Source of the DNA: an uncultured Prevotella sp.
Lineage (GTDB): Bacteria; Bacteroidota; Bacteroidia; Bacteroidales; Bacteroidaceae
Direction: 5' to 3'
NCBI GenBank assembly: GCA_947095945.1
Contig: CAMUQM010000038.1
Location: 1-13,607 of the forward strand
Length of the DNA: 13,607 bases
Shown here one piece after another: positions 1-7,488 of this stretch; position 1 is the first letter of the stretch; each line of letters begins with the position of its first letter. Both the position numbers and the translations under genes were made by a program. The notes below the pieces were generated by a model. It did not search any database and was not told the DNA's origin. It saw only the letters and a program-made list of their open reading frames with translations.

Positions 1-37
1 GAAATAAGTTCATTAGACTGCATAATAAGAAAATAAA

Positions 38-85
38 ATATGGATAAATACACCTGAACTATGTCAGAAATGTATTTATCCATAT
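38..85 (-). terminator. Rho-independent terminator of the T6SS operon
   Basis: A perfect 15-bp inverted repeat (arms 38-52 and 71-85) encloses an 18-base loop that itself contains a CTGA/TCAG pair. Read on the minus strand, the stem begins 18 bases after the tssR stop codon and is followed by a T-rich stretch (37 down to about 21). The stem is AT-rich, but the length of the perfect pairing and the following U-rich run support intrinsic termination at the end of the operon. Confidence 0.8.
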
Positions 86-103
86 CATTATATCTTAAAT
101 GCT

Positions 104-2371
104 TTATGGAAGCTCCTTTAATGGAATAAAGTAATAGCTTTTTCCAGCAACATATATAGTGTTCAAGCGTCCAGACTTGAAGCGTGTTTCAAGATTAACA
201 AGCTTCTTAAACATCTCCTTATAAGCCTGATCCCATTCGCTTTCATTACACTTCTTACGGCTAATATCCTTTATACGTACTATATAATTCAATGCATCAG
301 AACTTGGCACAGAAACGCGATGATAATAAACCTTTGAAATGGCAGACTTCGTACTGAGAGCCTTGCGGTAAGAAAGCATGTTTACCAGCTTAATCTGACG
401 CTTAAAGTTATTTTTCAATATTGCAAGTTCTTGGTTGCCAAGAGAGTCTGCATTGATATAAGGCATCAAATCACGATAGCCATCAAGAAGATTCTGCATC
501 TCAGTCTTATCAAAAAGATATCCCTCGTCATAAGTAGAAAGCTGCTGTGGTGTAAACCACATCTTCTTAAAGAGAAGGTCGTTGATGTTGTTCTTTTCGA
601 TGTCAGTTACAGAGATAGCTGCACTGTCACAGAGATTCACCACCTCTTGTGTAGGAACAGCACGTAGAATACCATATTTATTCTCTGCGCTACGTGTCAC
701 ATTTACAAGTTCGTTGTTACGTGCATAGAGCTGCATAAACAGTGAATCAAGTACATTTGAAAGACCTGCACTTGAAAGTTCAGAATAAAGTTTTGGATAG
801 ACAAAACCACCTGTAATAACGCTGTTCTTTGGTGCATCAAGCAAATAAACATTCTCGTTATCAGTACTCATATCTTTGAACGAGCCATTCTTTGTCCATT
901 TTGGTTCGCAGAGGTAGTCTCCAGAGAAGTTCATATACTCCAGGATGTTATTATCAAGTAGCTGCTTAGACTGCAGGATGAAGTCTTGATAAGGCATACC
1001 ATCCTTAGAAAGGATTTGAGCAAGAAGGAGAGTAGCTGAGCGCGAATATATCTCAGAGTTGATGTCAGAAGTGAAAGTTGGGAACTCATCAGTACCCAAG
1101 ATAATGAACACATTATTATCAAACTTAGAATAAGGTGTCTCTCTAAAGATAGTATTCATCGCATCATGGAAGCCGTAGCCACCTGTTGCCCCAATAGTGT
1201 TTGGTGAAGTCATCTTTGTAAGATAGTCAATCCACTTACCAAAGTCGTTCGTTGGTGAGAGATGTCTATTTCCCATCTGAGAAACTGATGTCACAGAGAA
1301 CTTCGCCTGAGAATCCTTTGATACCTTTTCGCTTATGCCCTGAAAAGCATTAACAAGGTTGCGCACAAGTAGACGGTCCTTATCAAAGAACACAAGGTGG
1401 ACATTTATATTCTTGCTATTCTCAATGAGTCGATCGAGTTCTGCCACAGCAACATCTCCACCTTTTACATTAAGCATATAAGTCTTCTTCCTGTCCCATA
1501 CAGCCAAAGGAAGGTTTATTGGCACTTTCTGGTCTGTCGACGTGTTTGTCCAATTTCCATCAGCAGTAAAGAGAAGCTTAGAACCCAATGGGAGACCAGC
1601 AAACTCAGGATAATTAGCATCCAACAGATAAACGTGATTCTGTCCTACCATTGCAGTGAGGTCAGCAGGAATCCACCCGAGTGCTGTGCGAGTAGAGTCA
1701 GAGAGCGAAGGACGATCAGAAACAAGAATAGCCTGTTTACTTGCATCGTACTTATAAGCATACACAATCTGACCAGCTACAAGCTTTCCCTTGCTCTTAT
1801 TGAGGAAGAAAGGATCGCTATAGAGGTTCAGAGAGTCAAGAGTAAAGAATCTCTTTATATTTGTCAATCGTGACACTGTAGATGCACCAATTCGATAACG
1901 TACTGGGAAGTTGTTATCTTTAGACACAAAGGCATGATTATACTCCAGCACGCTATTCTTATCAATCCATCCTACGAATGGTGAATTCTTAGCATCTTTA
2001 AAGTGAGTTCTTGAGCTGAAAAGTGGTGCAAACATACCCTTAGGCTGCCCAAGCAAGCTCTGGTTAGCAGCGACAACCTTATAGAATCCGTTTTTTTCAC
2101 CAATAACATAGAATGGTACACCAAGCTTCTGTTCACTCAGGATGCGCTGTGCATACGGTCCAGCGTATGCCTTGTTATGGTCACGATCTGAGAAGACAAT
2201 ATGCACATCCTTATTGTTGTGTGTCTTCTGCTCTCGTGTATCTTCTGTCAAGTAATTAAAACTCTTTTTACCGACAGCATGTGTCTTATCATATCTTCCC
2301 ACCTGTGCCAGACTACTCTGAGCACCCAAAAAGAAGAATGCAAGACTTGCTATAATATGGAACGCTTTCAT
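104..2371 (-). CDS. tssR: TssR-like periplasmic component of the Bacteroidota T6SS membrane complex
   Basis: 755 residues with a Sec signal peptide: a short basic start, a hydrophobic stretch at about residues 4-18, and probable cleavage after SLA at residue 22. The mature protein is therefore periplasmic. Two SH3-like beta segments are visible, at about 86-140 (PFYVIGEKNGFYKVV then FVGWID) and about 180-242 (LYSDPFF then LGWIPADL). A Rossmann or von Willebrand A-like core follows at about 295-430, with strands VHLVFFDKD and VFIILGTDEF but no MIDAS DxSxS motif. The rest is mainly helical and ends with a short beta stretch. This size and layout match TssR of Bacteroidota T6SSiii, one of the TssN/Q/O/P/R set that replaces TssJLM. 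It is the last gene of the operon, 11 bases after the PKD gene and just before the terminator. The family call rests on recognised pattern and context, not on an alignment. Confidence 0.85.
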   Translation of the reverse strand: MKAFHIIASLAFFFLGAQSSLAQVGRYDKTHAVGKKSFNYLTEDTREQKTHNNKDVHIVFSDRDHNKAYAGPYAQRILSEQKLGVPFYVIGEKNGFYKVVAANQSLLGQPKGMFAPLFSSRTHFKDAKNSPFVGWIDKNSVLEYNHAFVSKDNNFPVRYRIGASTVSRLTNIKRFFTLDSLNLYSDPFFLNKSKGKLVAGQIVYAYKYDASKQAILVSDRPSLSDSTRTALGWIPADLTAMVGQNHVYLLDANYPEFAGLPLGSKLLFTADGNWTNTSTDQKVPINLPLAVWDRKKTYMLNVKGGDVAVAELDRLIENSKNINVHLVFFDKDRLLVRNLVNAFQGISEKVSKDSQAKFSVTSVSQMGNRHLSPTNDFGKWIDYLTKMTSPNTIGATGGYGFHDAMNTIFRETPYSKFDNNVFIILGTDEFPTFTSDINSEIYSRSATLLLAQILSKDGMPYQDFILQSKQLLDNNILEYMNFSGDYLCEPKWTKNGSFKDMSTDNENVYLLDAPKNSVITGGFVYPKLYSELSSAGLSNVLDSLFMQLYARNNELVNVTRSAENKYGILRAVPTQEVVNLCDSAAISVTDIEKNNINDLLFKKMWFTPQQLSTYDEGYLFDKTEMQNLLDGYRDLMPYINADSLGNQELAILKNNFKRQIKLVNMLSYRKALSTKSAISKVYYHRVSVPSSDALNYIVRIKDISRKKCNESEWDQAYKEMFKKLVNLETRFKSGRLNTIYVAGKSYYFIPLKELP

Positions 2372-2382
2372 ATTTCCTAATT

Positions 2383-3357
2383 TTATTTTCCTGTATTTCT
2401 TTGAGTTACTTCAATTTTTGTAATATGATGGAAATCATCTACCTTCACATCATCAATAGTCACACGTCCGTAACGATTACTCTCGAGGAAGTGTAAACCT
2501 TGACAATAGTCTGGGAACACATTATAACGCTCGCCATTGATGTGTACAACGACTTGATTACCATTACCGCCGAGATAGTTATTAATAATGAAATTACGAT
2601 GTGCATAGAATGCTTCCTTATCTCTTGCACCCGCATTGGCAATAGCTTGTAAATGCTTCTTGATACCATTCTGTACCATAGCCAATGTATCAATAGGCTC
2701 AGGTTTTGGCTGATCAGCCTCATCAGCTGGATTCTCGATAATGTCTTCAACCTTTGGAAGGATAGTTATGACATGAGATACAGGATACAAAGTTGTATTA
2801 GTCTTCAGTTTGATGAGATATTTACCAGGCTCGTCATACTTATAAACTACCTGACGCTCGAAAGCATCAATAGTTCCACTCTCACCGAATTCCCAAAGCC
2901 AACTTGTCATACCGTCACCTTCAGCTGAGAATACGAGTCGCTCACCTGCATAACCTTGTGTTGGTCCGACAATCTTAGGAATAGAATCAACTGCTACAGT
3001 GTCCTTGGTAATCTTCACAATATCAATAGTCTTTTCTGTGACGACCTTACCATCAACCTGTAGTGTAACGAGGTACTTTCCTGCCTGTTTGTAGGCATAA
3101 CTAATGTTAGGTTTACCAACAATGCTGTCGCCATTACCCATTTTCCATAATACTCTCTTGTCAACAACTGCCGCAGAGTCATTAATGGTAAACTTCAAAG
3201 GCTCGTTTACTTCCAATTGACTATTCGCATTACTGTCCTGAATGAAAAAGTCCAGATTCTTGTTGACGTTGCGTGATGGGAGAAGCAAAGCCACCAATAA
3301 TCCGACTACAGCCAGTGCCGAAACGATAGCCAAAATGATTTTTTGTCTTTCAGTCAT
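2383..3357 (-). CDS. tssP: Membrane-anchored PKD-repeat protein of the T6SS membrane complex (probable TssP)
   Basis: 324 residues. One N-terminal membrane helix (about residues 7-26) after a short cytoplasmic tail leaves the remainder in the periplasm. Two PKD-type Ig-like repeats follow. The first is at about 35-115 (WKMGNGDS, then SYAYKQAGKYLVTL). The second is at about 129-200 (SWLWEFGESG, then VYKYDEPGKYLIKL). An acidic, proline-containing linker (about 201-223) leads to a C-terminal domain of about 100 residues ending in beta strands. PKD folds commonly mediate protein contacts, so a periplasmic scaffold role is inferred. The place directly before tssR matches TssP in the published TssN/Q/O/P/R set. 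I am sure of the topology and the PKD repeats, less sure of the letter P. The gene is preceded by an unusual gap of about 203 bases. Confidence 0.75.
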   Translation of the reverse strand: MTERQKIILAIVSALAVVGLLVALLLPSRNVNKNLDFFIQDSNANSQLEVNEPLKFTINDSAAVVDKRVLWKMGNGDSIVGKPNISYAYKQAGKYLVTLQVDGKVVTEKTIDIVKITKDTVAVDSIPKIVGPTQGYAGERLVFSAEGDGMTSWLWEFGESGTIDAFERQVVYKYDEPGKYLIKLKTNTTLYPVSHVITILPKVEDIIENPADEADQPKPEPIDTLAMVQNGIKKHLQAIANAGARDKEAFYAHRNFIINNYLGGNGNQVVVHINGERYNVFPDYCQGLHFLESNRYGRVTIDDVKVDDFHHITKIEVTQRNTGK

Positions 3358-3560
3358 AATTATTGTTATTTAATTGTTATATCATAAGGGGTTTAATTTG
3401 TTAATTTTTAGCCACATATAAATTGGATGGTTGTAAACCGATGCTCTATATTCATAACAATAGGATTATGGAGAGCATACGCTTCTTGTGGAAGAATGAG
3501 TTTTATCAACTATTCTTGCAGAAAGGCAGACAAGAAACTTTCCAGGAACCAACAAAAGAC
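3358..3560 (-). other. 203-base intergenic leader inside the operon, before the PKD gene
   Basis: This is the longest gap inside the operon; the four junctions from tssN to the second small membrane gene, and the one into tssR, are overlaps or gaps of 9-12 bases. No convincing coding frame is present: the longest start-codon frames on the minus strand are about 11-15 codons. I found no TAnnTTTG promoter element on the minus strand. It holds one hairpin (3441-3478) and a very AT-rich stretch just before the PKD start codon. It could be a transcript-processing or attenuation site, or simply eroded sequence. Confidence 0.5.
3441..3478 (-). other. Hairpin in the leader of the PKD gene
   Basis: Outer arms ATGCTCT (3441-3447) and AGAGCAT (3472-3478) pair perfectly. 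Inner arms CATA (3453-3456) and TATG (3467-3470) can extend the stem after small internal loops. No U-run follows on the minus strand, so it is not a standard terminator. A structured leader or RNA-processing site that sets the relative level of the PKD and TssR products is possible, but the evidence is only the pairing. Confidence 0.35.
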
Positions 3561-4010
3561 TTATCTAATCTTAGTCTTCATTTCTTCGAGAATCTTTTTT
3601 CTGTCTTCTGTATTCTTGGTTGTCCAATAGAGTTTCTGCTTTATATCGAAATAGTCTTGTATCGTTTTGAATGCACGCATACAATAGAGATATTTCGGAT
3701 CATAGGAATGTTTGCGATAGTTGTCTTGCAACTGTGTCATACGATCCTTTATCTCACTAATACGCTGTGATTGCTGTATCTCGAAATTAAGCGAGTCGAT
3801 ATCCTTCTTCAGCGTAATCAGTTTCTCACTCATTTGCTTCTGATCTTCAAGAATTGCCTCAGCGTCATTGATTTCGGTCACCGCATTACCTGTAATGGAT
3901 TCTGGAATAGGTGTGACATACTTACAGAGGAAGATATAAAGCAAGGCCACAGAAAAGCATAACAAAAGCGTAAACTTAATACTGGACCATATTTTTTCGT
4001 CTCTTGTCAT
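3561..4010 (-). CDS. Small single-pass coiled-coil membrane protein of the T6SS membrane complex (TssO/TssQ-like)
   Basis: 149 residues. A short charged N-terminus (MTRDEKIW) precedes one membrane helix at about 11-29. About 120 residues follow that are mostly helical, with a strong coiled-coil character at about 50-100 (DQKQMSEKLITLKKDIDSLN, then many Q, E and K). The expected topology is N-in with the helical part in the periplasm. It starts 12 bases after the preceding small membrane gene and has a similar size and plan, so the two may be paralogous or form a hetero-oligomer. In the order reported for Bacteroides (N, Q, O, P, R) this would be the O position, but sequence resemblance points to the upstream gene as TssO. 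I leave the symbol open. The function is inferred from context. Confidence 0.7.
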   Translation of the reverse strand: MTRDEKIWSSIKFTLLLCFSVALLYIFLCKYVTPIPESITGNAVTEINDAEAILEDQKQMSEKLITLKKDIDSLNFEIQQSQRISEIKDRMTQLQDNYRKHSYDPKYLYCMRAFKTIQDYFDIKQKLYWTTKNTEDRKKILEEMKTKIR

Positions 4011-4022
4011 ATTAATAAATTA

Positions 4023-4511
4023 TTAATTTCTTTTTTTATTTAAAATTTCCGTTGCCTTCTGAATCTGTTCCATAATGTAGTCTAAGTCACGTTTCTCATC
4101 AAAGTAAGTCGCAGTGGTTTCCTGCGTAGCTTGTAGTTGAGCAAACAGCGTCTTATAGAGAACATAGTTGGTGGTATCATTATCACCACGATAGATATCA
4201 TCTTGCATATCTTGTCTGTGACGAGCAATTATCATCTGATATTGCGCCTGCTCATTATCCGTACGCTTCTCAGTAACAAGATTATTCATATCCTTGAACA
4301 TTTGATCCATACGGAAATTATAGCTTGCCTGCTTACGAAATACTTCATCGTAACGTACTTTCTTTTCGTCTACCATGTTGATTCCACATTCTGCAGTTTT
4401 CAATGTGCAAACAGCAAAGAGAACGAAAAGCAATAGCGTGAAGCTAAAGATGAAAATAAAAGAGTTCTTTGCCTGACGGCGTTCTTTTCTATTTTTTTCT
4501 ACCATTGTCAA
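4023..4511 (-). CDS. tssO: TssO-like single-pass membrane protein of the T6SS membrane complex
   Basis: 162 residues. The positively charged N-terminus contains NRKERRQAKNSF, a motif like the N-x-KER start I associate with TssO. One membrane helix follows at about 18-37, then a long helical, charged periplasmic region with a coiled-coil look. It lies 9 bases after tssK and 12 bases before a second protein of the same plan. A second in-frame ATG (residue 3) begins MVEKNRKER and could be the real start; the difference is two residues. By gene order alone (N, Q, O, P, R in Bacteroides) it would be TssQ, so the O/Q naming is uncertain. The membrane-complex role is inferred from family and context. 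Confidence 0.7.
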   Translation of the reverse strand: MTMVEKNRKERRQAKNSFIFIFSFTLLLFVLFAVCTLKTAECGINMVDEKKVRYDEVFRKQASYNFRMDQMFKDMNNLVTEKRTDNEQAQYQMIIARHRQDMQDDIYRGDNDTTNYVLYKTLFAQLQATQETTATYFDEKRDLDYIMEQIQKATEILNKKRN

Positions 4512-4520
4512 GTGTATCTG

Positions 4521-5672
4521 TTAATCCCACACCTTCCATGACTTGCGCTCACTCTCAGAGGCTTTGCCATTGTTATCTTCGCTAATAATAATATTCTCCT
4601 TGATGAGTCCAACGTATTCGAGTTCGCTCAACTTATGGAAAAGCGTATCAATTACATTGAGGAATGCTGCAATGCTCACAAAGAGCGTATTCAACTCAAG
4701 ATGATTATAGCTCAAATGAGCAATATCGCTTGTCTTGTGCATAAAGTCAGACGGCTTAATATTTGTCCACTCATCAAAGTATTGCAACAATGTTTCAAAA
4801 TCCTTCTCAGGTAAAGAACGGAGTGAAGTGAGCAGAAGATTAGCTAATGCATTTGCAAAGCGTACAGTATAGATTGGAGGCTGCTCAGCTGCAATATTCT
4901 TCAATTCAAAGCAGTGCTGGCTATAGAAATTCTTCACCACATCGCAAAGAGCAAAAGTATTATCTGCAAGCATACTGCGGTGAGGGTTAGAAATATTCTT
5001 AGCATATACCTTGAGTGCATTGCTGTGAATACGCTCAAGTGTTTCTGTCATATTCTCTAAAGCATACATAGCTCTCTCTGAACAGTTGATACGTTGAATA
5101 GCTGGAATATAGTCGCTATCTATCAAGAAGGAACCACCATCTACGATAACTTTTCCCGCTACTATACTATTACCCTCAAGGAAAGCCTTATTAAGATTTT
5201 GCTCCAATACCAGTTGCACAGTAACCTCTGGTAATACGTAAGGATGATGGAGTGGAGTCGTTTCAGGATCAGGCACTCCAACAGGCAACATCTTGTAAGG
5301 ATTAACAGTAAGGAGAATGCAGACTACCTGACGTGTAGAGAGATCAATTTCGATATCTTTGAGCGTACACTTTGGTGTGAAATCGCCATACAATTCCTTT
5401 GTAAAGAGAATATGGTAACCATTACGAGTGACCGCATTACATGCTCTAAGCTCTACAGACAAAGTCTCTGCAGATTCACCTTTAATATCCATATCAATAG
5501 AACATTCTTCTTTTTCAGACTTTTCACCGAATCCATAGTTATAGCTTGTCAGTTCCTCTTCACGGTTCTGTCTTAGCATCTCAACTACATTGTAATAGGT
5601 CTCAAAGAAATGGGTATTATTAATCTTCTGGCCGTTAACCCAGTTTATAGGCAAATGCTCAATCTTCTTCAT
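4521..5672 (-). CDS. tssK: T6SS baseplate protein TssK
   Basis: 383 residues, soluble, with no signal peptide or membrane helix. The N-terminus has the TssK signature pattern W-x-x-G-x-x-I-x-x-x-HF (INWVNGQKINNTHFF, residues 9-23). A beta-rich N-terminal part (about 1-190) is followed by a helical middle and C-terminal part. TssK is a trimeric baseplate subunit that links the wedge (TssE, F, G) to the membrane complex. In Bacteroidota the membrane partner is thought to be TssN, whose gene lies immediately upstream and overlaps this start by 14 bases, which suggests translational coupling. Bacteroidota TssK proteins are shorter than the roughly 440-residue proteobacterial ones, and this length fits. 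Confidence 0.92.
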   Translation of the reverse strand: MKKIEHLPINWVNGQKINNTHFFETYYNVVEMLRQNREEELTSYNYGFGEKSEKEECSIDMDIKGESAETLSVELRACNAVTRNGYHILFTKELYGDFTPKCTLKDIEIDLSTRQVVCILLTVNPYKMLPVGVPDPETTPLHHPYVLPEVTVQLVLEQNLNKAFLEGNSIVAGKVIVDGGSFLIDSDYIPAIQRINCSERAMYALENMTETLERIHSNALKVYAKNISNPHRSMLADNTFALCDVVKNFYSQHCFELKNIAAEQPPIYTVRFANALANLLLTSLRSLPEKDFETLLQYFDEWTNIKPSDFMHKTSDIAHLSYNHLELNTLFVSIAAFLNVIDTLFHKLSELEYVGLIKENIIISEDNNGKASESERKSWKVWD

Positions 5673-6543
5673 GTTGTATCTGGTTTATACTTTTTACTCG
5701 TTTTATATAGATAACTTGATTCTTCTTTATTTTGTTTTCAGAGGCTGTACAACGTGGGTCCAGCATCCGAATAAATAGAGGATAGCGGAACCATCGGCTC
5801 GTATAGAAAATCCAACCACTTTCAGCACCTTCCATATTGATTTCAATCTGTGCTTGTGGGAAACGACGATTTTGGTCTTCAACAAGCCAGTCAAACCAGT
5901 CTCCCAAAGCAATACCCTCAGCCAAGCGAACAGAAAGGCTTGTATAGTCGAAGTCACCAATCTTTCGTTTAAGTTTTACCTTGACAGTTAATGCCTTGAA
6001 AGTATCGAGATTGTCCCAATAGTTTCGATTAAATCCACTATGATTGATTCTCCACAAGTCGTAGATTGCAGGTTGTATGTTTCGGAAATACTTGAAGCTA
6101 CGGAAGACGAAGTAAGGAATCATAAACCAGCAGACAGCTGTCATTGCCCAAGGTGTATATTCCAATCCTCCGCTAATCCAGTTGAATACAAGATAGTAAA
6201 TCCACATTCCGATAATACCAGAGAGCACTGTTACGAGAAGTTCTATAGACATATCATCGTTCTTCTTACTAATGAACACGCGCAATGCCCATAGATAGAA
6301 GAATCCAAGAATGAGATAAGAAGTAACAGTCAGTACAAGTCCTCCCCATACGTATTCATTCTTCAAATAGCCGAAGAGAGAAGGAAGTCCAAGGAAAAGT
6401 CCTGCCAAAAGAGCAAAAACAATAATCCTCTTCATGCTCAGCTGCTGTCGAATAGACTTCAGTGCTCCCATAACGAACACCATGACCATTGCAAGAAGCG
6501 GAGCCAATAAGTATTTCAAAAAGAAAAATATTAAAGGTTTCAT
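5659..6543 (-). CDS. tssN: T6SS inner-membrane protein TssN
   Basis: 294 residues. Five membrane helices are visible, at about 5-27, 39-60, 66-91, 100-121 and 130-148. A soluble C-terminal domain (about 150-294) follows, with a basic start (FRSFKYFRNIQ) and several aromatic residues (WDNLD, GDWFDWL, SGWIFYTSRWF). This is the TssN plan, restricted to Bacteroidota T6SSiii. TssN is reported to connect the membrane complex to the conserved baseplate, and the soluble domain would be the cytoplasmic contact. The gene follows tssG by 9 bases and overlaps tssK by 14 bases, in keeping with a joint role at the membrane-baseplate interface. Confidence 0.9.
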   Translation of the reverse strand: MKPLIFFFLKYLLAPLLAMVMVFVMGALKSIRQQLSMKRIIVFALLAGLFLGLPSLFGYLKNEYVWGGLVLTVTSYLILGFFYLWALRVFISKKNDDMSIELLVTVLSGIIGMWIYYLVFNWISGGLEYTPWAMTAVCWFMIPYFVFRSFKYFRNIQPAIYDLWRINHSGFNRNYWDNLDTFKALTVKVKLKRKIGDFDYTSLSVRLAEGIALGDWFDWLVEDQNRRFPQAQIEINMEGAESGWIFYTSRWFRYPLFIRMLDPRCTASENKIKKNQVIYIKRVKSINQIQHEED

Positions 6544-6552
6544 TATTTCTTC

Positions 6553-7488
6553 TTATAAATTCGTATCATAACCTAAATAATTTTGTCCTAAGACGAGTTC
6601 TGTATTTGTCGTGACAGTATATATTATCTTTATATCTCTGGACGAAAGGAGAAAGAACGACAGCACATACTTTACTGTTTCTATCTGCTTTTTCAATACA
6701 CTTTCTTTTATCGTATCATGAAAGCAGAGATTTACTTCAACATCATCCAGCTCACATAGTAATTGCCCATCAAGTCCAGAGTCAACCCCCAACATACAAT
6801 CACCTAAGCTAATGTAAGGAAGATTCTCTTCATAATGATAGACGTATCGTATCTTAGCATCAATAGCACAGACTATGGAAAGTAATTCTTCCAATGCAGA
6901 AAGATTCTCCTTGTAATGCTCTACCTTGAGAAGACACAAGAACATCTTATATCTTTCGTCAACAGAGAGAGGAGCTGTCTTCGGGAAGAAAAGACTGGTA
7001 ACATTCTTGACGATAACATTCTCTGACGGCTTTTCAAACAAGGACAACTGCCGCTCAAAGATACGTACACTATCATGGAACATCATTGTGTCGAACGGAG
7101 AAAAGAAGTGTATCGCCTTCTCTGCCTTCTTCCTATTCTCTCGAATCGCTTCAACCACCTCCTTGTTGCTCATTCCTGGCGAACTAAGGGAAATTGGGTG
7201 GAACATGAACTCAGGCAACTGATGATAAAAACCATTTCGTGCAAGGTTTAGTATCAGCCGATCTCTTAATTGTCCATCCTTATAGACTTCCTCTTTCTGC
7301 AACTCAATAATATCTTGAGAGTTCACACGGCTATTCATTCCGTGAGTCACAACAACGGTCTTATCAAGTAAATCCTCCCCAGTAATAAACTGCAATTCAG
7401 CATAGAAGACTTCTGCAATAAGATGACGCGCATCACTATTACTGAATCCGTCTAAATCCCTGTTAGAAGTTGTTATGCGTGGTTCCAT
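6553..7488 (-). CDS. tssG: T6SS baseplate wedge protein TssG
   Basis: 311 residues, soluble. Residues about 80-112 (LARNGFYHQLPEFMFHPISL) carry the NG-x-Y-x-QLPE-x-x-FH pattern of Bacteroidota TssG. A stretch FFSPFD (about 148-153) and a helical middle region follow, and the C-terminal half is beta-rich. TssG pairs with two copies of TssF around TssE to form the baseplate wedge. The start at 7488 overlaps the end of tssH by 16 bases. This is the first ATG that gives the full domain, and overlaps of this kind are common in the operon. Divergence from proteobacterial TssG is high, as is usual for this subtype. Confidence 0.88.
   Translation of the reverse strand: MEPRITTSNRDLDGFSNSDARHLIAEVFYAELQFITGEDLLDKTVVVTHGMNSRVNSQDIIELQKEEVYKDGQLRDRLILNLARNGFYHQLPEFMFHPISLSSPGMSNKEVVEAIRENRKKAEKAIHFFSPFDTMMFHDSVRIFERQLSLFEKPSENVIVKNVTSLFFPKTAPLSVDERYKMFLCLLKVEHYKENLSALEELLSIVCAIDAKIRYVYHYEENLPYISLGDCMLGVDSGLDGQLLCELDDVEVNLCFHDTIKESVLKKQIETVKYVLSFFLLSSRDIKIIYTVTTNTELVLGQNYLGYDTNL

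Noticed and set aside
1397..1873. A 158-codon plus-strand open frame inside tssR
   Set aside because: It is antisense to a well-supported secreted protein and has a cysteine-, isoleucine- and serine-rich composition typical of an antisense shadow.
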